Positions 43,884-56,239 of a stretch of 64,000 bases of DNA are shown here, piece after piece (position 1 is the first letter of the stretch; each line of letters opens with the position of its first letter). A program made the translations under genes and the position numbers. Source of the DNA: Galaxea fascicularis. Its lineage: Eukaryota; Cnidaria; Anthozoa; Scleractinia; Euphylliidae. The stretch is taken from contig OX419337.1 of NCBI GenBank assembly GCA_948470475.1, positions 33,974,484 through 34,038,483 on the forward strand, in the 5' to 3' direction. Below the pieces are notes generated by a model. The model was not told the DNA's origin, searched no databases, and was given only the letters and a program-made list of their open reading frames with translations.

Positions 43884-46142
43884 TTATCTTTCTTCTGAAG
43901 GCCATTCGGGGGTCCCATTGTCTTCCTGCTCATCCTCATCAGGAAGGTCTTCTTCCACTTGATTGGCGGGGAATGGTATCGACTCGTCCGAGTCCACTTC
44001 TCGTCCGATGTCTTCCACCACTTGACTTTGTGCGTCCGTTGTATGTTGTATGTAGTCTCCTATTGCGGCAACGTCCCGACTGTGATCGGTTATCTGCGAA
44101 CTTAAATCGTCACCAAAAGCCTCGGTTTCATGTGACAGATAATTTACGGCTCGTCCACCAGGGTAAGGTGGTAAATAATAAGGGAAGTATGGGCCACGAA
44201 AGTATGGTCCAATTGCCCGTGAGTTAACTGCAACAGGTAAAAAGAGGACATTAGGATTACATCTTACTTATCGCACACAGGTGCTTTCGATGAAGACCGA
44301 ACTCGTGATAATTTTCACTGTTACTCAGAGTTAGGTTAGGGACCTGTTCAGTGTGATAAGGTCTAGCACTTCTTTACATTCTCTCGGCTTTTTTCGTTGC
44401 AAAAGTTCGGCCTTTCTTTTTGATAATCACTATGATCCAGCAAACAATTTCAGGCCAAACTGTAACATTGTTTTATTGCCGTGAATTGCGCCTTTGTCAT
44501 ATTTAGACACTCCGTAAATTTGGTTTTGGTTCTTACTAACATGCATATGTCCAAATGGACAGCAGCAGTGTGAACGATTTTTTATAGTCTATAGTGGTTC
44601 TTACCAACATGTGTATGTCCAAATGGACAGCAGCAATGTGAACCCATGTTTTGTAGTCTAGATAGGCAACTTACTCTAACAGAATGGTCCCAAATACCAG
44701 GTGCATGAATGTCAGTGGTGGACAACTGCGCACCTACTCTTCCCCCAACTCAAATAGTTACAATAAGTTAATAAGTTAATATCGATTCTGGGTTAGGGGA
44801 CTGACATTGATCCGACCAGGTCATGTTCGTGCTTTACACGAGTAGATAATTGGTGGGGACGTGAAATAGTTGTGCCCATTTGTTGCAGGATCTTGGTGCA
44901 CGCATTCCAAAGAGCAAGGGTCTTTACATAGGACAATTCATAGGAATCACGTTTCATGATATAATCACGGACAAGAAATGGTCACTCAAATGATAGTTAA
45001 CAATGATTCATCGAAGTGGGGGTGTATAAATATCCACCCTTTCACCGACACTGAGTTAACTATCATAGTATGTACCACACAAGCTGAAAAACTAGCGTTT
45101 ACTCAAATGATTTCCTCTTCGGGAGCCGAAACGGGAGGCCGTTTTGTTTCGCCTTCGGCTGCTCGGAGGTGAATAGTACCTTTGCTAATCTCCTCCGAGT
45201 TAACCAATCAGAACGCGCGAAAAAGACTATTCACTTGTGTGGTATATACTAAATCATTATATTAAAGAAGAACATCTCTCGTGGCATCCGACCCTGTGCC
45301 GGCCAATTAATCATAACTTCGCAGGTAGATAATTTAAGCTGAGTTGGCGGACGATTTAAGTTAGCAATTTTTCAGTACCTTGTATCTTTAACCCGCAGAA
45401 GTAATTGGCATGTAGCGTCTCCTTACAATGTCAATACATTGTCCAGCAGAGAGGTGATAAGAATAGACAAACTTATCAGCCAAAGAGTACTATCTTGATA
45501 AAACCCCAAATTCTCTTAACTAATGTACAAGGAAATGTATAGCGGCTAGAAAGGAGAATTAATAATCAGATCTTGGGATTTAAAGGTTTAATCACAACAG
45601 TGAGTAGTCTAATTTTCTTAATTTAACGTTTCTCCCCAGGCATGTCGTCTTTTATCTTTTCGCAATGAGAAGCCGGTGCATAGACCACAGTTATTACGAG
45701 GTATCAGTCACATACATAGTGAATTTCTTAATTTACTCGACAATGTAAACCGGTCGAAGTGTGCAAACAAAACTGTAGTTTGCCGCAAATCCCTTAACCA
45801 GTCGGCTCAGAATTATTTCGGTGCTGAACAGCAAGCACGAAATTCCTTAACACCTTAAGATCATTGCGTCAATGTGTTTATGTTTGATAAACTGCTGCAT
45901 TTTATGGTCTAATTACGCGTTCGCATTTAAGAGTAGCCAGGTTAACTTGTGCTTGAATAGCAACCTGGATGAGCTTGACTGTGTAAGGTCATTTTAAAGT
46001 CACGTCAACATTAATGTACCTGTGTTTTCCTAGGTCTTTTCATAGTACCGCATATCGCACAAACCAGAACATGTATAGAAGACTCACCTGTATTTAGACT
46101 GAGACTCAACAATAACACCAACGACACAGACTGCATAAACAT
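43884..46142 (-). CDS. Small secreted acidic protein
   Basis: Two exons: 46142-46088 (55 bases) and 44227-43884, joined in phase 1 with a good donor (GTGAGT) and acceptor (TTTTTACCTGTTGCAG), giving 132 residues. Residues 1-18 (MFMQSVSLVLLLSLSLNT) are a signal peptide. The mature chain opens with a Tyr/Pro/Gly-rich segment (GPYFRGPYFPYYLPPYPGG). It then has polar residues, and the last 40 are dominated by Asp and Glu (EEDLPDEDEQEDNG). There is no cysteine in the mature part, no transmembrane segment and no known domain. Such a chain could bind calcium or other cations outside the cell, which in a coral raises the idea of skeletal organic matrix, but this is inference. It is one of five window genes with a signal-peptide-only first coding exon ending in phase 1. 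Confidence 0.75.
44528..44663. repeat. 68-base tandem duplication in an intron
   Basis: The unit starting GGTTCTTACTAACATG and containing the palindrome GTCCAAATGGAC plus AGCAGCAGTGTGAAC is repeated with period 68 (second copy from 44596). It lies in the intron of the small acidic protein gene. Confidence 0.85.
45067..45250. mobile_element. Small inverted-repeat element in an intron
   Basis: AGTATGTACCACACAAG at 45067-45083 is matched (16 of 17) by the reverse complement of CTTGTGTGGTATATACT at the right end. The 184 bp element is non-coding. A second inverted pair (TGATAGTTAAC and GTTAACTATCA) lies just to its left at 44990-45065. Confidence 0.6.
45420..45590 (+). repeat. Interspersed repeat family R1, copy 3
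   Basis: It has the same ordered words as at 19030-19195, including CAATGTCAATACATTGTCC at the start, GACAAACTTATCAGCCAAAG, CTTAACTAATGTACAAGG and GAATTAATAATCAGATCTTG. It lies in the intron of the small acidic protein gene. Confidence 0.7.
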
Positions 46143-47158
46143 GTTCACTCTTCATTACTTGCTCGTCGGCTATCTGCACCGCGTCGATGCCAGGTGGAAA
46201 AATTAACCAGTTAACCACCTGTCCGTAGCTGGTTCCCGTGTGTCAATCAAATCTTTCAATTCAACTAACGTCTTTGAGAGGTTGAGAATAGGAAGGATTC
46301 AAAGTTGTTTTTCCGCAAACGTAACATTTTGTTTAAATGCAAGGGATTGTATCTGATATTAACACACATGGCAGCATTTTTACCTGAAAATTGCTTCTCT
46401 TTAATCACAGTAATTGGTCGCTTTCAACCAAAGCCTTACCCTTAGAAATCGTCCATTTGCCTCCCTTTTTATTAACATCAGTACAATGAAAATCCCTTAC
46501 TGACAGCGACGTCTGTAAAATTGCACCTAGACAATGATTCATTCTTTTTGTTTGTGTAATTATAAAATAGTGAAAAATCCAAAATCGTTGGAAATGGGAT
46601 GTACCCAGTGTACCTAGAGGCACCAGTAATGTTTTCGCACCCCCCCCCCCTTCTTTTCCACTTTAGCATTACCCATCAGTGATGCTTCGCGTGAGAATTT
46701 TCGTGTTTAAGAAGCGAATACCCTATGAAGCACATTTCTAGTGCAGAGGTTGTTAAGCCTGCGTCAAGGACAAACAGATATGCCCTAAGATATGAAGAAC
46801 CACCGACCACCCCTAATCCAACCTCCCCCACCCTCTCAGATCATACGACATAAACAATAAGAATTCGATCAATTCAAGTTACAAATTAACTACGTCACAT
46901 TCATTTAAAGTTCTATATCTCTATATTTATGTGTATCACTGCCTCTCTGTCTTTTGCATAAGGGCCAATCGATCATGATCATGATACGTTTATGGCAACG
47001 TCCCAATACTTGTAGGAGGTCAAAACATAACGCTCTCCGTCTAACTTCAGTAATAATCCATCAAATATTTTCGCTCTCATGCGATTCGTGTTAACGCGTC
47101 ACTGAATATGCCCCACCTAAAACCAGGTGATATTTTCGTGCCAGATGACAAGTAATGT

Positions 47159-49944
47159 TTATTTATTTCTGTGTTTCCTTTGCTGTAAAGGAGAGGAGCA
47201 TCTTTTGCAAATTCTTTTGTGAACTGATGTGAGGGATTCGTCGGTAGCGATTTTTTTTGGCTTGAAATCTTGTGTTTTCTGACCTAATGTATCGTGATTA
47301 TTCTTTCTTTGCTCATGAATAGTTTTGTCTTTGACGTAAGTTTGATGTTTATTATGCGTCACTCCTACAAGGTGTCCAGTAATAGGAATTTTCACTGAAT
47401 TGTCCTTTAATTTTTGACTCCTTATCAGAACCACGTGACTGCCTCTGTCCAGGTCGTTCAGGTGATTGTACACTAAAGTCCGCTGACTGGCTCTCTCCTC
47501 TAACTCGGGTCTGGTAGCAAGTCGTAACTCATCAAGGTCATCTGCCGCCCCTGATCTTCCTTGAATTATTTCAGTGGAGTCTTCAAATTTCTGAAAGTTG
47601 TTTTTATTTTTCTGTAGCAGTTCTTCAGCTAGAGCTGTCCCGAGGCCACCTGAGGGCCCTAGCGGCGGTGGGCTTTTCGAGAGTAACTTCGGATTTCCGC
47701 CACCAAAGAACATTTTCTCATCTCCCTCCTGTGGCATCATGGCGGTTTCCTTCAACTGATCCAGTTTCTCCAGTAGCCTTGCCTTTTGGTCTTCTAGCAT
47801 TCCATTGTGTCTGATCCCTCCTAAGCCTACGCCGCCCCCTCTAAGAATTTCCTGGTCTTCGGAATGGCCTTCGAAACGGGCTAATTGCTCGGGAGATTCA
47901 TCTTGCTTTGGCTCTGGAACAGCTACAGATTTTCCGTCAAAACTTTCGAAACCTTCTCCCGGGGGCCTTTCCTCGGACTTTGGCGGGTTCATCCAACTTT
48001 TGTCAGTGAACGGAGTATCCCCGAAGTCTTTTTGAGTATCTCCGTAGTCTTTCTGACGTTGATCAGTTCCTTCTCCCATATCACCGTAAGAATTCCAGTT
48101 ATCGTAATTGGGACGATGGTGTTTTGGCAAAACCGGATTCTCTAAGCCATCAAAGCCTCCCCCAGTGTACCTTTGAGCTTCGCTGTCACTATTCTTGGCA
48201 GATTTCATCCCTGGAAATAGTACTGGGTCATCAGGGAAAATGTTGGACGGTAAACGCGACGGAGACGATGGCTTGAAGTATTTATGCCATTGGGTGCTGC
48301 TTTGAATGAAAGACACCTGGGCTGGAGACAGAGTGTCTACTCGAAGACCGCCTATTTGTTTAGAGGGTGGCCTGTTGAAGAATCTGTTGGCTTCATGTGT
48401 CTCTGGGCTAATCATACTCTGCAACTTGTACTCTGCCTCGTCGATCCTATTAGTATCCTCACCGAGTACTTCCTCTTTCTTAACCACTTGTACTCTCTTT
48501 GACATTTTGTGTCGCGCGCTTCTGTTGCTACCTGGGAAAAACACATATGGTAAAATCTTTAAGTTATGTAAATGCTATTCCCAATGGCTTTTACAACATT
48601 TATTTCTCAAGAGGGAATTAAGCAGTTTTTTACACTACATGTTCATATACTAGAATAGTTGCCCATCTCCAGCTCCCTCCAGAGTCTTTTGAACAATTGG
48701 AGATAGGGGAATATGTTAAGAAAAGTGTTGTCAAGGGAACGTGAAAGCAGTTGAAACTGTTAACCATTTGCGTGACAACATTCTCATCGATAGATTGTGA
48801 AGAAAAAGCGCGGACTAGCTATTGAAATCAGCTATGGAATCCTCTGCGGACTGGCTCTGACAAAGGGCTATCGCCCAAAACGTCGACACTCGAATCTCTG
48901 TTTAGCGGTCAACTCTGTTGATAAAACCAAATTCGTGTTCGAATCTGCCATTGACTCATCGTATTATTCTTTTTCGATCAAATGCGAAATATCGCTATAC
49001 AGCAGACCTAAAGAAATCATGATAGTTGTTATCAAAACGGGAAAACTTGAAATAACATCGGGTGATTTTATCTGTAAGGCAAACCTCTAAATTAGATGGC
49101 TAAACTCATCTTGGACTTATTTTTATGCTTTGCGCACTGCAGCTATGTTTAGAATAGAGAAAACTAAAAATGAAATATTGTCTTTGTTTTCACGTGTTTG
49201 ATTGGTTGTTTGTTTGTTGTGGCTGTTGTTTTTTTTTAAGATTTCAAGATCTTAATAACGCAGAAGTAGCAAACGTTTCAACAATTTCGTTTGAATCCCA
49301 TTAGAGTTAGTACTTATTTGATACTTTCCGACTGCCTCAGTTGTGTAAGGGCTCTGGGAAATACAATCTGCCATTGCCATATTTCGCTCTACATGTTGCA
49401 GTTTAAAAACCAGACGTCGGACTCTAGTTACATAGTTATGTCAGTATCCATGCGCGCTAAACTAATTATTTCTTAGTAAAAGAATTTTTAAAATGGCATT
49501 GTATTTTCTTAGTTAAAATAGTGGCTGTTATGGAAAATGTCATCGAAAATGTTGTAGCTATTCGCTTGTCAACGTTTAACTTTTTACAAGAGTGGGTCCC
49601 CATGTAACCACGATCATATTGTTTAGTTTAACCTGTTTGGCCGTAATTAGTAAGGAGCAGTTACATTCATAAGAATGACAAAATTTTGATGTCTTATTTA
49701 GGAAACCAAATTATCAAAACATGACAAGACTTCTTCCGGTAAATTGCAGTGCTGTTCTGTAGATCATTAACGCAATATTGATTATTTCACAAGACAGTAA
49801 GGAAAGAATTTCCGATTTTTATAACAGCGAACGTTTCCAAGGTTGTACACACGTAACTAAATGTAGTTTCAACTTACCATGTCTGTGGGAACCAGTCTGA
49901 AAAGTTAAACTGTGTAGCAGTAGAAATACTAGCAGGTATTGCAT
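47159..49944 (-). CDS. Secreted 479-residue disordered protein
   Basis: Two exons: 49944-49878 (67 bases) and 48531-47159, joined in phase 1 (donor GTAAGT, acceptor TTTTTCCCAG). Residues 1-20 (MQYLLVFLLLHSLTFQTGSH) hold a signal peptide. A basic start (SNRSARHKMSKR) follows. The rest is polar, Gly/Pro/Asp/Lys-rich and probably disordered, with local repeats such as YGDTQKDFGDT, a GGGVGLGG patch, a possible short helix (LEDQKARLLEKLDQLKET) and a Lys/His-rich tail ending in two cysteines (CKRCSS). I recognise no family. The gene is head to head with the one at 50705, with about 760 bp between start codons. The stop codon lies inside AATAAATAAA, so a poly(A) signal overlaps it. Confidence 0.75.
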
Positions 49945-50704
49945 TTCACAGCGAAATTAACTTTAACCATAGGATGCATTTAAAAATCAGGCAAACCAGT
50001 GTTCTTTTCGTGAATCGAACACTGATACCTCAACCGATTAATATTTCACTCTCTATGACGTCAGAAAGTCTCGTCTGTTTCGACTATCCGAGTTTGTTGA
50101 GACTGTAGGAACGACGACTTTGCTTACACGATTTAGATCGATATTTTGCACTTGTGTTTCTGGGAATCCGGTAAACAACTAAGTTGATAAACTCCAGAGT
50201 GGATAAAAGATGTTATTAGATCAACTAGTATTGCTAGCTTTAGGACGGTCCAGTGATTGGAGCAGGTGACTTTCTTTCGCTTGTTGATCTGCTGAAAAAA
50301 ATCATAATTTGTACGATAATTTCGGGGCCATTCGAAACCCGGCATATCTACCGCTCTGATTGGTTAAACTTTGCGACGATTGATAGAGAAATAAACCGCA
50401 TTGTGTCTTCAATACAACCGACTTGAATAGATTATCAGTAGCGAGGACGTCTCAATTTATTGTCTTAAAACAATTATGTTGTCTTAAAGCTCTTTAAACA
50501 AACTTGACTGTTGTGGAACGTCCTACTCCTTTAATCATTTTAAGGTGGATATTTCACTGCCCGTAACTTGGTCACGTGACCCTTTTGTTATTACATCATT
50601 CACTTTACCATTCTTTCCTCTCCCAACCAAAACATGGACACTTTTATTGAAAAAACCTAATTCTCAAGATGTGGGAAATAACTCCCCGTGATGACTAACA
50701 TGTT
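49945..50704. promoter_or_regulatory. Shared intergenic region between two divergent secreted-protein genes
   Basis: These 760 bp separate the start codons of the minus gene ending its first exon at 49944 and the plus gene starting at 50705. No other open frame is supported here, so both promoters (or one bidirectional promoter) should lie within it. I see no clear TATA box. Confidence 0.5.
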
Positions 50705-53700
50705 ATGGCGTGGACAACCATATGGACTTGGATACTGTTTAATTTAGTTACGGCTTTCACAGGTTTGTCTGGTGATTCTTGTAATCAAGGCGATCGTATC
50801 ACGACAGGTTAAATTAAGGTCCTCGTTGCCACTCGCACAACTAGACTAAGGTCAATCTAGATAAACCAATTTTAAGACCAGATTATTTTAGTGTTAGTCA
50901 ATCTATCCTTCCTGCAAAACTCTTCAACTATCTTGTCTGCTCTGTTTCATATGCATCGCTGCTCGAAGCCCGTGCAATATGGCGGGCATAAAAAAGCAAC
51001 AGTTTGTACATTAAATTGCCATGGTACTAACCTTTCAGAAATGGTTTGGTGATAATCTAACGAAGATGTGTTGGTATTTTTCATTTTCTTCTCTTTGAGG
51101 ATAAAGTAAACTCAAATTGCAATTAATTGAAATTACTTCAGGCACTAATTTCAAGTGGCCAGAACAAACACGAATCGTCCCATTGTCACCTTTACCTCTC
51201 GTACAGCAATAATAAATGCCTGGTTTTAGGCGATGACATTGTCACATTTGCAAGACAGGGAGTGAGAAGTACGACCAAACATTGGCATTTAGTCATAGAG
51301 TACAATTTAAAAAAAGACCGAAGCTTTTATAATGAGATAATAGACCTATCTCCACACTCAACAATCAAGGTATTTTATTGCGTTCTTCCTTTCGTTCAGT
51401 AAGTGAAGTCTTAAAGTGTGGCCATTCGAATGGAATGTGTTATGCATTGTCTATGGTTTGGTTCGTCATGTTGTGTTTCCAAAGAAGTCATGTTGGAATT
51501 CCGATATTTTCCATGCTATGTTCAATGGAGAGCGATGATTAAGGTTACAGATGTAATTCGTAGCATATTGTATAGCAGATGGTACATTCCTAATTTTGTT
51601 TTACCCTTCAACCTTTCAGCTACCACACTAACAACAACCTTTGGCCAAAGTCAACTACCTCATGGCTCTAACAGCACGGCCAACAAGTCCCGTAAACGGC
51701 AGGAAATAATATTTCTCAGGGATGACTCTGCACTTAAACGTAACACACAAGGAGAGACAATGGCAAACATAGAAAGGCATGGGAAAAGCTTGTCTGCTGA
51801 AGGAAAGGTTTTTAAAGGTGCTCCAAAGGCTAACAGTTACGAAGATTTGTCCGTTTATCAAGGACCTGCACCAAAGGAACAATCAGTCAGCAAAAACAAA
51901 GGACCACCTGAAATACAAGAACATGAGAAAAAAAGCGATGCATATGAGGTTGTCTCTTATAAAGATGACACTAACCATGCTACATCACAATCAGAAGATG
52001 AAACGCCAAGAATAATTAAAGTTGGTCATCATAGAAGGCACCATAGTAACAGAGTGCATGAAAGTGACGATTCAGACATCTTTAAAGGTCACCATAGATC
52101 AGGACTTCATATTGTTTCACTGAACAGGGATGATAACGACGAAAACTTCTTGGGTGACAAAGACAAGAGACTTTATGGCTCTATCGGGTCGCCGATTACA
52201 CCCTCTTTCAGGAGACATAAATCACACCTTGGAGCCCAGCAGCGCCAGTCGTACTATCCAAACGACTACTATCCACCGAGTGTTGTGCCGGTATCACAGG
52301 ATGATTTAACGGGTCGTCCGCCAGACGAAGGTCAATCTAGGGAAGAAATGTTTCCTTCTTTAAGAAGGCGTGATCCCTTCACTTTCTCTCCGTCGTCGCA
52401 ATTAACACAAGCAGAGGAGCTGATGCAGCCTTCTCGACCGCTCACTTCCAAAGCCATCTCCGTTGGCGATCGGCCCAACACACTTTTACTCCCATGGTAT
52501 AATGGTCGCTCAGTTTCAGACGCCACTGTGGTTCCTATGACAGCTCAGAATGCGTTTCTCCCATCTCAGCCTCAATTAGGAGCCGCTCCGATAGAATATC
52601 CTTCCTCTCCAGCACCAGCAGCCTTCAATAATGGGCTATTATTTCAGTCGGCACTGCAGGTTCCTTTGTTACAGACACAATCTGTTAATCCTAGTTCTTT
52701 CGACTTGCCCCAGCAATCGGCTGGACAGTTTCTGTTTAATACCCAACAACCCGACGTGCGATCTCTGTATCAGCTTCAAGCCCAGCCTCAGGTTCAAATT
52801 CCTCAACTTCAAATGTCACAGTTTACACAACCACAACCGCTTATAATTCCAGCACAAGTGCAGATGACGTCCGACATGCTAAGTTCTTCACCTCAAGTAA
52901 GTATGGGACCATCTAGTCGTTGGGTCGATGAAGATGGAAGTGAACGCAGTGAAGTCTTGGATCGTCAAAGAGACAGAACGGATGATAATGGGTCTCAGGA
53001 TGACCGAGGTGAGGACGACAGTGATGATGATAATGGTGGTGACGAAGGGAGACAGGAAAAAAGCAGCAGATACCATGACAGGGAGGACGATTCGCCACGA
53101 GAAGACGAGGGCGACGAAGAACTAAATCAGGACCAAGACTACCAATCCCAACGATCATATTCTCGAGACGAAGAGGGACCGTCGGAGGAGGAAGGTGGAG
53201 ACGCCGAGGAACCCGAAAACGAATTTAATCAGGACGCCAATGGTAGGTCATTTGAGAGAAATGATCCAGAGTCAGACGATGAGGAAAGTCCAGATTCTCG
53301 AGCCCCAAGTGATGATGATCGCGATGATGAGGACATTACCCCGCAAGAAAATCCCTTTTCGGCAAACCGTAATCACCAGCACTTTGACGTTCAGGCGATG
53401 CAACGTTTTATGGCAACAAACCGTGGCTTTAACTTCCCCAGGTTACCAATGGCCCCAAACCTAAGATATCAACTAGCCTCCCATTTGTCTGCCCCCTTGC
53501 CGACGCAACGAGAACCTCGGCCCTTGTCAAACATACTTGGTAATTCAGATCTTAAAATTTCTCAACTGAGCCCAGCGGAAGCCCAATATTTCGAAAACAA
53601 AGCAGCATTGGAACCCAACTTTGCACCTCCTATTTCATCCAAAGACACCATTCCAAGAAAATCTCCAACATTTCGACTTGGATTGGGAAACGTGCTCATA

Positions 53701-54012
53701 CGCTTAAACGGCAAACCATTGGAAGATTCCTCGCAACTACGAAGTAAGATCATAAATGGACAAATAATACAAGGAAGAGGAAAAATGGTCAAATCGAAAG
53801 GTCCAGTACGAGTCAAACTCTCACACACCAAGGACGCAAGGCGAATGAAGATAATTGACATAATCGCTCCGGAAAAGTTTCACGTATACGACACTAAAAG
53901 TATGATTAGACGGCCCGTTAACGGCACGAATGAAACTAGTAAGGCGGACACAAAACTGAAGTCATCATTTAGTGTTAAAGCACTACAAAAGGCAATGGAT
54001 AATATAACGTAA
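50705..54012 (+). CDS. Secreted 816-residue Gln/Pro-rich and acidic protein
   Basis: Exon 1 is 50705-50762 (donor GTTTGT). Exon 2 is 51620-54012 after the acceptor CCCTTCAACCTTTCAG, joined in phase 1. The long open frame runs back to 51418, but the splice brings in a signal peptide (MAWTTIWTWILFNLVTAF) that the unspliced frame lacks. Residues 20-330 are polar and His/Ser/Asp-rich, with clusters such as HHRRHHSNR. About 333-447 are Gln/Pro/Leu-rich (QAQPQVQIPQLQM). About 452-595 are strongly acidic (DDSDDDNGGDEG, EEEGGDAEEPENE). The C-terminal 200 residues are less biased and more basic, with a possible folded part (LGNVLIRLNGKPLEDSSQL) and late Asn-glycosylation motifs (NGTNET). No cysteine cluster or transmembrane segment after the signal peptide. 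The composition suits an extracellular matrix or mineral-associated protein; no family is recognised. Confidence 0.75.
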
Positions 54013-54883
54013 ACACTATATAGGGGGACGGCAATTTGCAAACTTCCGTAAAATGAATTGCAAACAGGAAGGAACGCATGCGAGCTGTCTTAGCTCAGCA
54101 CCAACCAGAATTGAGTGGAAATTGAAACACCCTTTCTCACGTAAAAGCCACCATTAGCTAACGTAAATTACATTTCCATTTCATTACGTTACCAGTTGGA
54201 GACTTTTCTGGCTGTTTTTCTGTTGCTGTACTCACCGGGACGAAGCAAAACTCGCACATTTTGATTTTCGCTAAGTTTTGAAGACTATACGATAGGAAAT
54301 GTAGCCAAATTACAAAAGTTTCAAGCTGGATTTACATGGGAATGGGTGAAAATGGTCAATGAAGCCGTCACAATGAGCTATTACTGTCATATGCACAAAA
54401 CAGGAATCGTTTCCTTCACATGAGCTTCTGCGCTATACACGACGTCGAGATTGCAAGCAGTTAAGTGCGGCTGCAGAAAGGACTGTACGATTGTAGACGA
54501 GTGTATGATCCAGCACAAACGTTTTTCAAGAAATCCAGAAATATATTATATCATGAAATCTTCATTTTCTGTACATTCATCTTCATTTTTTCAGTGTATC
54601 ATCACAATCGAAGCTGTGCCAAGAAAAGAAAGATTGCAAACTTTTAACTGCCTTGTATTTTTATGCGTGGGCCGATTAGTTTTTCAAACTCTTCCAATAC
54701 ACGTCAAAAGACGTTATGTGGAACAGACACTAATTGAAACAAAATCCTTACAATGCGCTTCAACTTTTCCACAACGCTTAGCTTTCTCTTCCAACGTCCG
54801 TTCCTTTCGTAAGGCATTGGACTCTTCTACTTAAAAAAATATTCTCAAGATCTTTAATGACGTCATTGACTGGCACTAAAGGC

Positions 54884-55334
54884 TGGTTCCCATATGATCG
54901 CTGCGATCACAGCGACAATGATCGCTGAGATAGGCTTCAATTCTATCTCAGCGATCGCAGTGATCATATGGTAACCACTCTCCAGCGATCGTAGCGACAG
55001 CAAAAATACCAGGATGCACTGCGTTTCCGATAGCAAGATACTTCTGGAAGATCTCTCGATCCCAAAATCTATGGGGCTTTGTCTTTCACGTAGTCTTCTA
55101 CGTCTTTACACCGATAAGTAGAAAAACCCAAGCTTCAAACAGCAATCCACGTTTCACAGACGCCATGTTGAATTTGTCGAATGGCGCGAACAATGTTCTT
55201 GATTTACTTTCTCAGCGATCGAAGTGATCGTAGCCATCACATGGAAACCATCAGTCGCTACGATCGCTTCACTATTTTTTTTTTGTCAGTGATCGCAACA
55301 ATCAAAGCGATCCTGGCGATCATATGGAAGCCAT
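54884..55334. mobile_element. MITE of GATCGC words with inverted ends
   Basis: The left end TGGTTCCCATATGATCGC is matched by the reverse complement of GCGATCATATGGAAGCCA at the right. Inside, one hairpin (54884-54977, around TATCTCAGCGATCGCAGTG) and many GCGATCG/CGATCGC words recur. It is non-coding, about 450 bp, and its layout is like hAT- or Mutator-type MITEs. No target-site duplication could be fixed. Confidence 0.75.
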
Positions 55335-55739
55335 CCTTTATATCCGAACGAAGTGCAACGGTTTAAAGAACTGAATGTTACTGGTTGTAGGGGAGTTACA
55401 GGCTATCACTTTGTCGCAATCTGGTGGTGATGGTTTTGCTTTGTTAATAAAATTGAAATTACAAGTGAGTGATTTCAAAATAATAGGGTGCCATTGGTGT
55501 TATGTTCTAGTTCTTGGAAATGCGTGACAACTTATGATAAATGGGTTGGATATTTTACCGTTGCTGTTTTTAGAAATGGGTTACAGCTTTAAAAATGTTG
55601 AACTGACTGTTGTACATTCTTCATCCTTGTTCTTGAACAAAAAAAATCAGTTCATATTTTTTGTTGTTGATAAGTGAGAGTATGCGTGACAAGTTAAGCC
55701 TTTACATCACAATGGTGACTACCATTTAACGCCTTCTTC

Positions 55740-55880
55740 ACATATCACTATTTCATCAATAATACAGGGAATGAGAATACAGGAAATGATCACCAGGGAT
55801 CGGTTGAGTTAACATACAGCTTCTCCCTACTTAAAACAGTATCTGAGAGTTATAAGGAGAATTTACATGTTGATATTGGA
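55740..55880. repeat. Partial copy related to repeat family R1
   Basis: It has GATCACCAGGGATCGGTTGA, CATACAGCTTCTCCC and GGAGAATTTACATGTTG in order, resembling the far end of family R1 as seen at 27860-27910. The match is partial. Confidence 0.35.
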
Positions 55881-56129
55881 GACTAAATGATTAAACAATT
55901 TTTCAATCAATGAACTCTTCACGATGAAGGCGCAACAAATGAGAATTTAAATTTTGATCTTAGAGTTGATAGGGTTAATGAGTCGTGAGAGGACCCACCT
56001 CTTACTTTTCGTTTTATTAGCAAGCTTCTTCTGCGGCCAGAACTGAAACTAAATATTATGTGCAACATTGGCCAGACAAAACTAAGCAAACAGAAATTTT
56101 TGCAGGCCCGTAGCCAGGAATTTGAATGG

Positions 56130-56145
56130 GGGGGGGGGGGGGGGG
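56130..56145. repeat. Poly(G) run
   Basis: About 16 to 18 consecutive G residues next to CCCGTAGCCAGGAATTTGAA, a phrase I recall from dispersed coral repeats. Confidence 0.85.
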
Positions 56146-56239
56146 TGCGTCGGACCGCCATCGGTCGACAGCTCGAGCGCCCAGTTAGTAGGGGTGTCTC
56201 TTTTCAGAGCCATATAAAACGGTTCTTGTTGGAGACATA

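Noticed and set aside
51418..51619. N-terminal 67 codons of the long plus frame
   Set aside because: An acceptor at 51619 joins in phase to a signal-peptide exon at 50705-50762; the upstream part lacks a signal peptide and looks intronic.
54451..54834. 127-codon plus frame downstream of the 816-residue gene
   Set aside because: No homology recognised, no signal peptide, mixed composition; probably 3' UTR or spacer.
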